64,000 nt of DNA from Streptomyces kanamyceticus (GCF_008704495.1 NZ_CP023699.1:9548001-9612000), one strand, 5' to 3'. Counted from the first letter of the stretch, positions 51,342 to 60,449 are shown. The notes: generated by a model from the sequence alone, not told the origin. Translations and numbers: made by a program.

Positions 51342-53672
51342 ATGAAACGCGCGCCCTTGTGGCGGGCGATCGTCGCGCTCGCCGTCGTCGCCCTGTCCTT
51401 GTACGTCGCCCTCACCCAGTCCGCCCGCCTCGGCCTCGATCTGCGCGGCGGCACCCAGATCGTCCTGGAGACCAAGAACTCACCCACCGTCAAGGCCGAC
51501 GCGGCCTCCACCGACCGGGCCCTGGAGGTGCTGCGGCAGCGCGTCGACGCGCTCGGCGTCGCCGAGCCGAGCATCGCCCGCTCCGGCGAGAAGCGGATCA
51601 TCGTCGAACTGCCGGGAGTGCAGGACCCGCGCGAGGCCGCCGAGGTCATCGGCCGCACCGCCCAGCTGACGGTCCACCCGGTGACGGGGGAGTCGGCGGC
51701 CAAGGGCACGGCGAAGCCCGCCGCCGACGGGTCCCGCACCCTGCCCGACCCGGACCGGCCGGGCAGCCACCTCGTCCTCGGCCCCACCGCGCTGACCGGC
51801 GAGGGCGTCAAGGACGCGGAGGCGGTCCTCGACCAGCAGTCCATGGCGGGCTGGCTCGTCTCGCTCGACTTCCGCAAGGCGGCGGGCGACAGCTGGGCCC
51901 GCGTCACCGGCGAGGCGGCCTGCGCACCGCAGGGCGCGCCCGAACGCCGCGTCGCCATCGTCCTGGACGGCAAGGTCATCTCGGCGCCCGGCGTCAACGA
52001 AGGCGTGGCCTGCGGCACCGGCATCACCGGCGGCTCCACCCAGATCACCGGGGGCTTCGACCAGTCCGAGGCCCGTGACCTCGCCGCCCTCGTCAAGGGC
52101 GGCGCCCTTCCGGTGCCCGTCGACGTCGTCGAGCAGCGCACGGTCGGCCCGACGCTCGGCGCCGACGCCATCGACGCGAGCACCCAGGCCGCGATCATCG
52201 GCATCGCGCTGACCGCGCTGTTCATCACCGTCGTCTACCGGCTCATGGGCGCCCTCGCCTCGCTCGCCCTCGCGCTGTACGGCCTCATCTCGTACGCCGC
52301 CCTGGTGGCACTCGGCGCCACCCTCACCCTGCCCGGACTCGCCGGGTTCGTCCTGGCCATCGGCATGGCCGTCGACGCGAACGTCCTCGTCTTCGAACGG
52401 GCCAGAGAGGAGTATCTCGGCGCCCGCTCCACGGAGCTGGCCAAGCCTGTCCGCACCGGCTTCGCCAAGGCGTGGAGCGCGGTCGTCGACTCGAACGTGA
52501 CGACGCTGCTCGCCGCCGGGCTGCTCTTCTTCTTCGCCACGGGACCGGTCAAGGGCTTCGGCGTGACCCTGTGCATCGGCGTCCTCGCCTCGATGGTCAC
52601 CGCGCTCGTCATCACCCGCGTCCTCGCCGACTTCGCCGTCGCCCGGCGCTTCGTGCGCAAGCGCCCTGGCCTCACGGGCATCGCCACCACGGGCCGCGTC
52701 CGCGGCTGGCTCTCCCGCCGTGACCCGAACCTGCTGCGCCACCGGCGGCGCTGGCTCGGCGCGAGCGCGCTCCTGGTCGTGGTCGCGGTCTCCGGCATCG
52801 TCCTGCGCGGCCTGGAGTTCGGCGTCGAGTTCACCGGCGGCCGACTCGTCGAGTACAGCACCAGCAGGCCCGTCGACGCGGACACCGCCCGCGGCGCCGT
52901 GTCCGACGCCGGGTTCCCCCGCGCGGTGGTGCAGGAATCGGGCGACGGTGACATCACCGTACGCACCGAGAAGCTCACCAACGAAGAACAGCAGCGCGTC
53001 AAGGAAGCGCTGGAGAAGCCGGGCGGCACCGTCACCGTCGAACGCGACGAACTGATCGGGCCGAGCCTCGGCAGCGAACTGCGGCAGAAGGCCCTCATCG
53101 CGCTCGGCATCGCGGTCGCCGCCCAGCTGATCTATCTGAGCGTACGGTTCCGCTGGACCCTGGCGACCGCCGCGGTGACGGCGATGGTCCACGACGTGCT
53201 CCTCGTCGTCGGCCTCTTCGCCTGGCTCGGCAAGCCGGTCGACAGCGTCTTCCTCGCCGCGGTGCTCACCGTGATCGGCTACTCGGTCAACGACACGGTC
53301 GTCGTCTTCGACCGGGTGCGTGAGGGGCGCCGCCGCAACCCGCGCGGCGACCTGGAGTCCACGGCCAACCGGGCCGTCGTGCAGACGCTGCCGCGCACCG
53401 TGAACACGGGCATGGGCGCGCTGTTCATCCTGGCCGCGCTCGCCGTGCTCGGCGGCGACTCGCTGGCCGACTTCTCGCTGGCGCTGATCGCCGGTGTCCT
53501 GGTCGGTATCGCGTCGACGGTCTTCACCGCGGTGCCCCTCGCGGTCGTGCTGGAACACCGCAATCCGGCGCCGCCGCCCGCGCGACCGGGGCGCAAGCGC
53601 GAAGTGCCGGACGGATACAGCCCGTTGGAGGCACGCAGGAAGAAGGAGCGCGGGACGGGGGCGGTCGTCTGA
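51342..53672 (+). CDS. secDF: SecDF fusion protein translocase accessory subunit
   Basis: A 776-aa membrane protein joining SecD and SecF in one chain. The SecD half has the first helix, LGLDLRGGTQIVLET, the periplasmic P1 domain, the DLAALVKGGALPVPVDVVEQ segment, then the helix pair with VLAIGMAVDANVLVFERARE. The SecF half opens near residue 470 with FGVEFTGGRLVEYS and carries GYSVNDTVVVFDRVREGRRR. The conserved Asp residues in these helices take part in proton-driven pulling of exported proteins. Streptomyces usually also have separate secD and secF next to ruvC/B or relA genes; this copy has none of those neighbours, so it is probably a second, paralogous SecDF. Confidence 0.92.
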   Translation: MKRAPLWRAIVALAVVALSLYVALTQSARLGLDLRGGTQIVLETKNSPTVKADAASTDRALEVLRQRVDALGVAEPSIARSGEKRIIVELPGVQDPREAAEVIGRTAQLTVHPVTGESAAKGTAKPAADGSRTLPDPDRPGSHLVLGPTALTGEGVKDAEAVLDQQSMAGWLVSLDFRKAAGDSWARVTGEAACAPQGAPERRVAIVLDGKVISAPGVNEGVACGTGITGGSTQITGGFDQSEARDLAALVKGGALPVPVDVVEQRTVGPTLGADAIDASTQAAIIGIALTALFITVVYRLMGALASLALALYGLISYAALVALGATLTLPGLAGFVLAIGMAVDANVLVFERAREEYLGARSTELAKPVRTGFAKAWSAVVDSNVTTLLAAGLLFFFATGPVKGFGVTLCIGVLASMVTALVITRVLADFAVARRFVRKRPGLTGIATTGRVRGWLSRRDPNLLRHRRRWLGASALLVVVAVSGIVLRGLEFGVEFTGGRLVEYSTSRPVDADTARGAVSDAGFPRAVVQESGDGDITVRTEKLTNEEQQRVKEALEKPGGTVTVERDELIGPSLGSELRQKALIALGIAVAAQLIYLSVRFRWTLATAAVTAMVHDVLLVVGLFAWLGKPVDSVFLAAVLTVIGYSVNDTVVVFDRVREGRRRNPRGDLESTANRAVVQTLPRTVNTGMGALFILAALAVLGGDSLADFSLALIAGVLVGIASTVFTAVPLAVVLEHRNPAPPPARPGRKREVPDGYSPLEARRKKERGTGAVV

Positions 53673-53697
53673 GTCTGATTCCGAGTCCGATTCGTGT

Positions 53698-53738
53698 GGC
53701 GGGCGGCCGTTCCCCGGGCAGGGGAGCGGCCGCCCGCC
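53698..53738. terminator. Strong bidirectional terminator between secDF and the DUF1206 gene
   Basis: GGCGGGCGGCCG (53698-53709) pairs exactly with 53727-53738; with one G-U step the stem extends to 18 bp and closes a GGGCA loop. Confidence 0.85.
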
Positions 53739-53767
53739 GTGTGCGTCGGCCCCGCGCCGCCGCCGCG

Positions 53768-54613
53768 TCAGATCCTGCGCCAGCGCGCGTTGACCCACGA
53801 GAAGAGGCCGAACGCGGCGAGGCCGACGGCGATCAGGGCGAGCAGCCAGGGCCCGGCGGCCGTGTCGGTGAAGGACCGCAGCGTGTCGTCCATGCCCTTG
53901 GCCTTGCCCGGCTCGTGCCGCAGCGCCGCGGCGACGGCGAAGCCGCCCGCCGTGGCGAAGAGCACGCCGCGCGCCGCACCACCGGTCACGCCGAGGACGT
54001 CGCTGCCGCGGCGGACGCGCGCCGACATCTCGCCCAGGCGCAGCCGGTCGCGGAACTTGCGCAGCAGGGCGCGTCCGGCGATCCACAGGCCCGCGGCAAG
54101 GACCGCGGCGCCCCCGAGGGAGACGATCCACTGCCCGCCGGGCCAGTCGAGGGCCTTGGCCGTGATGTCCTGGGTCTGCCGGTCGCTCGACCCGCTGCCG
54201 CTGCCCTTGTCGCCCGCCGCGTAGGCCAGGACGGAGTAGGACACGAAGCCGTAGAAGACGGCTCGCCCGCCGGACAGGGCCCGCTTGCGCGCCGTGCCGC
54301 CGTCGGGACCCGCCTGGCCGAAGAAGAGTTCGGAGAGGCGCCACAGCGCCATGCCCGCGAGGGCGGCGCCGAGCAGCCAGAGCAGGGCGTGGCCGAAGGG
54401 CCGGTCGGCGAGTTCCGCCACCGCGCCTCCGCGGTCCGCCTGCCGGCGGTCGCCGCCGTCGGAGAAGGCGACCCGCAGCGCCAGCGCGCCGACCAAGAGG
54501 TAGAGCACACCGCGGCCGACGAATCCGGCGCGCGCCACAGCGGCGACGGTGCGGCCCTTGGCCACCCGCCGCGCCTGTACGGTCCCGCTTCCTGTCGCAC
54601 CGGTAAGTCGCAT
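53768..54613 (-). CDS. DUF1206 family membrane protein
   Basis: A 281-aa integral membrane protein with the three repeated two-helix units of DUF1206. The repeats begin ARAGFVGRGVLYLLVGALAL, GGRAVFYGFVSYSVLAYAAG and TGGAARGVLFATAGGFAVAA, each followed by a second helix (LLWLLGAALAGMALWRL, WIVSLGGAAVLAAGLWIAG and WLLALIAVGLAAFGLFSWV). The function of the family is unknown. ATG at 54613 has GGAG three bases upstream, a rather short spacing; TTG at 54622 is an alternative. Confidence 0.87.
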   Translation of the reverse strand: MRLTGATGSGTVQARRVAKGRTVAAVARAGFVGRGVLYLLVGALALRVAFSDGGDRRQADRGGAVAELADRPFGHALLWLLGAALAGMALWRLSELFFGQAGPDGGTARKRALSGGRAVFYGFVSYSVLAYAAGDKGSGSGSSDRQTQDITAKALDWPGGQWIVSLGGAAVLAAGLWIAGRALLRKFRDRLRLGEMSARVRRGSDVLGVTGGAARGVLFATAGGFAVAAALRHEPGKAKGMDDTLRSFTDTAAGPWLLALIAVGLAAFGLFSWVNARWRRI

Positions 54614-54656
54614 GGCTCCCAAGTGCCCAGGCCGGTGCGGCCCATGCCCGCCGCGG

Positions 54657-54992
54657 TCAGCGGAATCCGCTTCTCGCCCACGGTCGCGCGCCCGCGACCG
54701 GGTCGCAGGAGGGGACCACGAAGGCCTGGTCGAGGCGGGTGATGCGCAGCACCCGCCAGTTGCGGGGGCTGCCGGGCACGAGCCACAACATGCCCTCGTT
54801 GTCCGCCACTTGACGCCGGATCCGCACGAGAAGGCGCAGGCCGCCGGCGTCCAGGAAGGTCACCCGCCGAAGGTCCGCGACGACCTGGTGGCCGGCGTGG
54901 TCGAGGAGTGCCGTCACACGTGGAGCGAGTTCCTGGTCGGCCCAGGCATCCAGTTCGCCCCTAAACGCAAGGACATCAGTGCCGTTCACCAC
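54657..54992 (-). CDS. STAS-domain protein (anti-sigma factor antagonist-like)
   Basis: A 111-aa single STAS domain (from the GTG at 54992), of the SpoIIAA/RsbV kind that frees sigma factors by binding an anti-sigma kinase. Key segments are VLAFRGELDAWADQELAPRV and VVADLRRVTFLDAGGLRLLV. The usual phosphorylated serine in D-S-S/G-G is replaced: here FLDAGG. The start is uncertain. The frame stays open upstream to a TAA at 55061, with a strong AAGGAG (55055-55060) placed eight bases before a CTG at 55046; starting there gives 129 aa and adds LLDWESGTADFTFGLHHHV. GTG at 54992 has no RBS. Confidence 0.8.
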   Translation of the reverse strand: MVNGTDVLAFRGELDAWADQELAPRVTALLDHAGHQVVADLRRVTFLDAGGLRLLVRIRRQVADNEGMLWLVPGSPRNWRVLRITRLDQAFVVPSCDPVAGARPWARSGFR

Positions 54993-55061
54993 ATGGTGAT
55001 GCAGGCCGAAGGTGAAGTCGGCGGTGCCCGATTCCCAGTCCAGCAGTTTCCTGTCTCCTTA

Positions 55062-55299
55062 CAGAGAGTAATCGAATGTGGCGATGGCGTGGCGTTCGTG
55101 GACCGGCGCCGGACGCCATCGAGTCCTGGGCGGCACCGAAGTCCTATCTGCATCGTGCCCGCTCAGGGCCATTCGTACCCTTGTATGGGTAGGGCAATGA
55201 GGATCGAGTGCGGATGATCAGGCCTCAAGTACACGATTACGTAGAGTAGTTGAATGTTTTGATGTCCGGGCTTCCGTGGTCCCGGTGCCCGGCCCGGGG
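55062..55299. other. Intergenic region without a recognised gene
   Basis: Between the STAS and GlxA genes. It holds a TACCC/GGGTA inverted repeat around 55178-55193 and an unusually A/T-rich stretch at about 55190-55265. No convincing ORF is seen on either strand. Confidence 0.6.
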
Positions 55300-56250
55300 T
55301 CAGCGCGGTGTCGCGCGAAACGCCCTGCGGTAGCCGCCCGGTGTCGTGCCGATGGCGCGCAGGAAGCGGCGGCGCAGATTGGTGGCGGAGGAGAGCCCGG
55401 AGCGCCGGGCGACGGCCTCCAGCGGCAGGTCCGTGGACTCCAGCAACTCCCTGGCCGCGCCGATCCGTTGGGCGAGCAGCCACTGGCCGGGGCTGACGCC
55501 GAGCTGGTCGGCGAAGCGCCTGGCCAGCGTGCGCGCGGAGACGCCCGCCCGGGCGGCCAGGTCCTCGATGCCGATCGGCTCGGCGAGCCGTTCCCCCGCC
55601 CAGGCGAGCAGCGGCGCGAGCGAGCCGTCGAACTGGACGGGGTGGGCGGGCGCCGCGTACTGCAGCTGCCCGCCTTCGCGGTGCGGCGGCATGACCATGT
55701 TCCGCGCGACGTGCGCGGCGTACCCGGCGCCCTGGTCCGCGCGGACCAGATGCAGACAGAGGTCGACGCCCGCGCCCGATCCCGCGCTGGTCGCCACGTC
55801 ACCGTGATCCACGTACAACACGTCCGGATCGACACGAACGGCCGGGAAGAGCGCGGCCAGTTCCTCCGCGAGCGCCCAGTGCGTGGTCGCCCGCCGCCCG
55901 TCGAGCAGGCCCGCGTGCGCGAGGGCGAACGCGCCGGAACAGATGCTGAGCACCCGCGCGCCCTGGCGGTGGGCCCGGCGCAGCGCGTCCACGACCTCGT
56001 CGGACGGCGGCTCCTGAGGGGGCAGCCAGCCGGGGACGACGACGGTGTCCGCCCGCTCCAGGGCGTCAAGACCTTCGCGCACGACCATGTCGTACCCGGC
56101 GCGCGTCGCCACCGGGCCGGGGCGTTCGGTGCACACGCCGAAGGTGTACCGCGTCGCGAGGCCGCGCCGTTCGATCCCGAACACCTCCGCCGCGCAGGCG
56201 AGTTCGAAGGTCGACTGGGGTTCGTGGACCAGGGCGACGACACGATGCAT
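55300..56250 (-). CDS. GlxA-type regulator (DJ-1/PfpI domain + AraC HTH)
   Basis: A 316-aa transcription factor. Residues 1-190 form a class I glutamine amidotransferase-like DJ-1/PfpI domain: HRVVALVHEPQSTFELACAA, the DTVVVPGW strand and the nucleophile-elbow RVLSICSGAFALAHAGLL with its Cys. Residues about 205-316 are an AraC-type pair of helix-turn-helix motifs (LAARAGVSARTLARRFADQL and VARRSGLSSATNLRRRFL). ATG at 56250 is chosen as the domain start; a longer frame runs antisense through the tandem repeats of the cupin gene. It is divergent from that cupin gene by 70 bases and may control it. The effector is unknown. Confidence 0.9.
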   Translation of the reverse strand: MHRVVALVHEPQSTFELACAAEVFGIERRGLATRYTFGVCTERPGPVATRAGYDMVVREGLDALERADTVVVPGWLPPQEPPSDEVVDALRRAHRQGARVLSICSGAFALAHAGLLDGRRATTHWALAEELAALFPAVRVDPDVLYVDHGDVATSAGSGAGVDLCLHLVRADQGAGYAAHVARNMVMPPHREGGQLQYAAPAHPVQFDGSLAPLLAWAGERLAEPIGIEDLAARAGVSARTLARRFADQLGVSPGQWLLAQRIGAARELLESTDLPLEAVARRSGLSSATNLRRRFLRAIGTTPGGYRRAFRATPR

Positions 56251-56320
56251 GGCAGAAAAGTACCTCGGCATGACTTTCCTGACACTGGGTGGGGCGGCCG
56301 CCGCCGGACACGCTGGAGCC

Positions 56321-56404
56321 ATGACGACAGAACGGACGGACATGACGACAGAAGCGACGGACATGACGACAGAAGCGACGGACATGACGACAGAAGCGAC
56401 GGAC
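56321..56404 (+). repeat. Four 21-bp in-frame tandem repeats
   Basis: Units begin at 56321, 56342, 56363 and 56384; the last three are identical and encode MTTEATD, the first differs by two bases (MTTERTD). Each unit carries an in-frame ATG. Confidence 0.92.
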
Positions 56405-56734
56405 CGGAGCGGGAGCGCCATGGCCGGCTATGTGTGGTCGGCCGTGGACGACGCCCCGGTCCGTGAACTCTTCCCCGGCATTCGCCTGCGCCCGCTGTGG
56501 CGCGGCGCCGACGGCGCGAGCGCCCAGGTGCTCGAAATGGATCCGCACACCTGCTGGGAGGGGATCGACGTGCACGAACCGGGCCCCGAAGAGGTCTTCG
56601 TGGTCTCCGGAGTCTTCAACGACGGCGAACGCGACTACCCGGCGGGCTCGTTCATCCACGCCCCCGCGGGCTCCTGGCACATCCCGCAGACCACCACCGG
56701 CTGCACCTTGTTCGTCTTCTACCCGGAGGGCTGA
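56321..56734 (+). CDS. Cupin domain protein (ChrR-like)
   Basis: A protein of 137 aa from the first ATG, with a single cupin barrel resembling the C-terminal domain of ChrR-type anti-sigma factors. Conserved segments are SAVDDAPVRELFPGIRLRPL, WEGIDVHEPGPEEVFVVSG with the metal-binding His/Glu, and FIHAPAGSWHIPQTTTGC with the second His. The first 28 residues are four MTTEATD-like repeats. The ATG at 56420 (MAGYVWSAV), preceded by GGGAG, is an equally good start and would remove the repeats entirely. It is divergent from the GlxA-type regulator gene. Substrate or signal unknown. Confidence 0.85.
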   Translation: MTTERTDMTTEATDMTTEATDMTTEATDRSGSAMAGYVWSAVDDAPVRELFPGIRLRPLWRGADGASAQVLEMDPHTCWEGIDVHEPGPEEVFVVSGVFNDGERDYPAGSFIHAPAGSWHIPQTTTGCTLFVFYPEG

Positions 56735-56752
56735 GACCTCCGACAATCCGCC

Positions 56753-58186
56753 CTACCCCTTCTCCGACCGGCTGCGCTCCGCGGACTCCAGGAGCGTCGG
56801 CAGCGCCCGTTCCAGCGCGTCCACTCCATGCGCGTACGGCAGTCGCAGCCGGTCCCTGAAGCCGTCCACCGCCGAGAACGCGGACCCCGGCACCACGGAC
56901 ACGCCCCGGCGCCGCGCCCACTGCGCCATCGCCTCCGTGTCGGTGCCGGGCACGCGCACCCACAGCGCGGCGCCCCCGGCGGGGCGGTCCCACTCCCAGT
57001 GCGGGGCCCGGGCGCGCAACAGCTTCTCCGCGCCCGCCCGTTGCTCGCGCAGCACCGTACGCCGCGTCGTACGCGCCTGCGGAAGACGGCCGAGCAGCCG
57101 CACCGCCACCAGCTGCTCCACCACGGGACAGGACAGGTCCACCGACGTCTTGATCTTCGCGAGACGGGTCACGAGCTGCGGCGAAGAGCGCACCCAGCCG
57201 ACCCGCAGCCCGCCCCAGAACAGCTTCGACAGCGTCCCCACGACGATCGTGGAGGCCTCGGGGAGCCGGGCGGCAAGGGGCACAGGGGGCCCGTCGCCGT
57301 CCAGCGCGAGCTCCGCGCACGAGGTGTCCTCGACCGTGAACACCTCCCGCTCGGCCAGCGCGGCGGCCCACGCCCGCAGCGCCGCCCCGTCCAGGCTGCG
57401 GCCCGTCGGATTGTGCACGGTCGGCTGGAGGTAGACGAGCCGCGGCCGCACCGTCGCGCCGAACCGCCCGAGGGCGCCGGGATCGGCGCCGTCCCGGTCC
57501 GCGCCGGGCCGGTCGCCGCCGACCGGCACCAGGCGCGCGCCGCGCGAGCGCAGCGCCTCCAGGGCGCCCCGGTAGGTGGGGTTCTCGACCACCACGGTGT
57601 CGCCCGGGTCGACCAGCGCCTGCGCCACCAGCCACACCGCCTGCTGCGAGCCCGAGGTGACCAGGATCTGCTCGGGCGCGGTCGGCACCCCGGCCGCCCG
57701 GTAGTACGCGGCGATGCCCTCGCGCAGCTCGGGAAGCCCGTACGGCAGATAGCCGTCGGCGCCGAGCAGCGGCGCGAGATCGTCCGCCGTCAGGGCGCCC
57801 ACCACGTCGCCCACCGTGCCGAGCCCGTCCAGGGCGCCGCTGGACAGGTCCACCGTGCCCGTCCGCGCGTCGAAACTGGCGAGCCTGCCCTCGCCCGCAC
57901 CCTGTTCCAGGGACCCCGAACCGCGCAGCCGCGATCCGCTGCCGCGTCGGCTCTCCAGCCAGCCCGCCTCCTCCAGGATGCTGAACGCGGCGGTCACCGT
58001 GGAGCGGCTCACGCCGAGCACCAGGGCCAGCTCACGCTGCGAGGGCAGCGTCGAACCCGCCGGTACGTCGGCGCGCTCGGCGAGCTCCCGCAGGGCGTCC
58101 GCGAGCCGCCTGGGCAGCGGCCCCGCCCCCTCCGAGGCCCAGCCGGTGAGCAGCCTGGACAACCTGGCCGTCGCAATCTTCGCCAT
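56753..58186 (-). CDS. MocR-type regulator (GntR HTH + aminotransferase-like domain)
   Basis: A 477-aa protein with a GntR winged helix at the N-terminus (STLPSQRELALVLGVSRSTV, then FSILEEAGWLESR) and a fold-type I aminotransferase domain behind it. PLP-site signs are GSQQAVWLVAQ, NPTYRGALEALRS, LQPTVHNPTGRS and the lysine in VVGTLSKLFWGGLRVGW. MocR proteins bind PLP or its aldimines to control nearby genes and are rarely active transaminases. ATG at 58186 has AGGAAG upstream. It is divergent from the Tm-1-like gene pair, its likely target. Whether it belongs to PdxR is open, as no pyridoxal-phosphate synthesis genes are adjacent. Confidence 0.9.
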   Translation of the reverse strand: MAKIATARLSRLLTGWASEGAGPLPRRLADALRELAERADVPAGSTLPSQRELALVLGVSRSTVTAAFSILEEAGWLESRRGSGSRLRGSGSLEQGAGEGRLASFDARTGTVDLSSGALDGLGTVGDVVGALTADDLAPLLGADGYLPYGLPELREGIAAYYRAAGVPTAPEQILVTSGSQQAVWLVAQALVDPGDTVVVENPTYRGALEALRSRGARLVPVGGDRPGADRDGADPGALGRFGATVRPRLVYLQPTVHNPTGRSLDGAALRAWAAALAEREVFTVEDTSCAELALDGDGPPVPLAARLPEASTIVVGTLSKLFWGGLRVGWVRSSPQLVTRLAKIKTSVDLSCPVVEQLVAVRLLGRLPQARTTRRTVLREQRAGAEKLLRARAPHWEWDRPAGGAALWVRVPGTDTEAMAQWARRRGVSVVPGSAFSAVDGFRDRLRLPYAHGVDALERALPTLLESAERSRSEKG

Positions 58187-58339
58187 GCGCCCATCTTCCT
58201 CCACACGGGCCACCGTTCGCCGCGCACGCCCCATGACCAGGCAGGACGCGCAGGCCAATCGGGCCCGACTGGTCGTTGCCAGCGCCACGTGCGGGACGCA
58301 GGATCGGCAGCACCGCGCACAAGAAGGAGTGTGAAGGAC

Positions 58340-59593
58340 ATGGCGACCGTCGTGCTGGTCGGAACCCTGGACACCAAGGGCGAGGAGTACGCCTGGCTGC
58401 GCGAGCGCCTCAGGGAGTACGGCAGCGATGTCCTCCTCGTCGACACCGGCATCCAGCCGCCGCCCGCCCACGCCCCTGTCCCCGACGTACCGGCCGACGT
58501 CGTGGCGCGGGCCGCCGGGCACAGCCTGACCAAGCTCCGCGGCGCGGGGGAGCGGGGCGCGGCGGTCGCCGCGATGGCCGAGGGCCTCACCCGCGTCGTC
58601 CTCGACCTGCACCGCGAGGGACGGCTGCACGCGGTGCTCGCCGCGGCGGGCAGCGGCGGCTCGGCGATCGCCGCGCAGGCCATGCGGGCACTGCCCATCG
58701 GCGTACCGAAGGTCCTGGTCAGCACCATGGCGGGCGGCGACGTGGCGCCGTACGTCGACAGCAGCGACCTCACGATGATGTACAGCGTCGTCGACATCTC
58801 CGGCATCAACTCGGTCTCGCGCCAGGTGCTCGGCAACGCGGCCGCCGCCGCGGCCGGGATGGCGCGCCGCAGGGAGCGCAACCACGAGCAGCTCGCGGGA
58901 CCGCGCCGCAAGGTCGTCGCCGCCACCATGTTCGGCGTGACCACGCCCGCGGTCGACACGGCCCGCGGCCGCCTCTCCGAACTCGGCTACGAGGTCCTCG
59001 TCTTCCACGCCACGGGCGCCGGTGGCCGGGCCGTGGAGAAGCTCGCCGCCGACGGCATGCTGGACGGCGTGCTCGACCTGACCACCACCGAACTCGCCGA
59101 CGAACTGGTCGGGGGAGTGCTCAGCGCGGGCCCCGACCGGCTCACCGCGGCGGGCGCGGCCGCCGTCCCCCAGGTCGTCGCGCCCGGCGCTCTCGACATG
59201 GTCAACTTCGGCCCCGCGGCGAGCGTGCCCGAGCGGTTCGCCGACCGGCGCCTCCTGGTGCACAACTCGACGGTGACGCTGATGCGGACGACCGCCGACG
59301 AGATGACCGAACTCGGCACCGTGCTCGGCCACAAGCTCGCCGCCGCCCGCGGCCCCGCCGAACTCTTCTGGCCGCTGCGCGGTCTGTCCGCCGTGGACGT
59401 GGCGGGCGGCCCCTTCGACGACGGCGTGGCCGACACCGCGGGCCTGGAGGCGCTGCGCGCCACCGTGCGCGGCAGCGGCGTACGGCTGCGGGAGATCGAC
59501 GCCCACATCAACGACGCGTCGTTCGCCATCGCCATGGCCGACCGCCTGCACGAACTGATCACCGAGCGCTCCGCGGCCCCGGCCCGCCGCTGA
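58340..59593 (+). CDS. Tm-1-like ATP-binding domain protein (UPF0261)
   Basis: A 417-aa cytoplasmic protein of the Tm-1-like/UPF0261 family. Typical segments are VVLVGTLDTKGEEYAWLRER, the Gly-rich AAAGSGGSAIAAQAMRAL, KVLVSTMAGGDVAPYVDSSD and the later ATMFGVTTPAVDTARGRL with LDMVNFGPAASVPER. The plant relative Tm-1 binds ATP and inhibits a viral replicase; bacterial members are poorly understood. It is always or often paired with the TIM-barrel gene that follows here 27 bases downstream. ATG at 58340 has AAGGAG upstream at normal distance. Confidence 0.88.
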   Translation: MATVVLVGTLDTKGEEYAWLRERLREYGSDVLLVDTGIQPPPAHAPVPDVPADVVARAAGHSLTKLRGAGERGAAVAAMAEGLTRVVLDLHREGRLHAVLAAAGSGGSAIAAQAMRALPIGVPKVLVSTMAGGDVAPYVDSSDLTMMYSVVDISGINSVSRQVLGNAAAAAAGMARRRERNHEQLAGPRRKVVAATMFGVTTPAVDTARGRLSELGYEVLVFHATGAGGRAVEKLAADGMLDGVLDLTTTELADELVGGVLSAGPDRLTAAGAAAVPQVVAPGALDMVNFGPAASVPERFADRRLLVHNSTVTLMRTTADEMTELGTVLGHKLAAARGPAELFWPLRGLSAVDVAGGPFDDGVADTAGLEALRATVRGSGVRLREIDAHINDASFAIAMADRLHELITERSAAPARR

Positions 59594-59620
59594 CCCGCTC
59601 AGAACCGTGAGGAGAACACC

Positions 59621-60442
59621 ATGAACCGCGAGGAAGCACTCGCCCGGCTGCGCGCCCAGGTCGCCGCGGGCAAGCCCGTGATCGGGGCGGGCGCGGGCAC
59701 CGGCCTCTCCGCCAAGTGCGCCGAGGCCGGTGGCGTCGACCTGCTGATCATCTACAACTCCGGCCGCTACCGGATGGCGGGCCGCGGCTCGCTCGCCGGA
59801 CTCCTGCCCTACGGCGACGCCAACGAGATCGTCACCGACATGGCCCGCGAGGTCCTGCCCGTCGTCAAGGACACCCCGGTCCTCGCGGGTGTGTGCGGCA
59901 CGGACCCGTTCCGCCGCATGGACCTCTTCCTCGACCAGCTGAAGGCCATGGGGTTCAGCGGCGTGCAGAACTTCCCGACGGTGGGCCTGTACGACGGCAC
60001 TTTCCGCGTCAACCTCGAAGAGACCGGCATGGGTTACGGCCTCGAGGTCGACATGGTCCGCACCGCCCACGCACGCGATCTGCTCACCGCGCCCTACGTC
60101 TTCGACCCCGAGCAGGCCGCGGACATGGCACGCGCGGGCGCGGACGTCCTGGTGCCGCACGTGGGCCTCACGACGAAGGGCTCGATCGGCGCGGGCACCG
60201 CGCTCACCCTCGACCGGGCGGCGGCCGCCGTCCAGGAGATGCACGACGCCGCCAAGCGCGTCAATCCGGACCTGCTCGTGCTGTGCCACGGCGGCCCCAT
60301 CGCCGAGCCCGAGGACGCGCGGTACGTCCTCGAACACACCGAGGGCGTCGTCGGCTTCTTCGGCGCCTCGTCGATCGAACGGCTGCCCACCGAGCGGGCC
60401 ATCGTCGAGCAGACCCGGGCCTTCAAGTCCCTGACGCCCTGA
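59621..60442 (+). CDS. Phosphoenolpyruvate hydrolase-like TIM-barrel protein
   Basis: A 273-aa TIM-barrel protein of the PEP-hydrolase-like/TIM-barrel signal transduction family. Recognisable strands are [40 protein letters not shown], the [20 protein letters not shown] segment, [16 protein letters not shown] and [25 protein letters not shown] precedes ATG. It forms a conserved pair with the Tm-1-like gene and is probably under the divergent MocR-type regulator. The reaction is not established for bacterial members of this pair. Confidence 0.88.
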   Translation: MNREEALARLRAQVAAGKPVIGAGAGTGLSAKCAEAGGVDLLIIYNSGRYRMAGRGSLAGLLPYGDANEIVTDMAREVLPVVKDTPVLAGVCGTDPFRRMDLFLDQLKAMGFSGVQNFPTVGLYDGTFRVNLEETGMGYGLEVDMVRTAHARDLLTAPYVFDPEQAADMARAGADVLVPHVGLTTKGSIGAGTALTLDRAAAAVQEMHDAAKRVNPDLLVLCHGGPIAEPEDARYVLEHTEGVVGFFGASSIERLPTERAIVEQTRAFKSLTP

Positions 60443-60449
60443 GGCGTGC

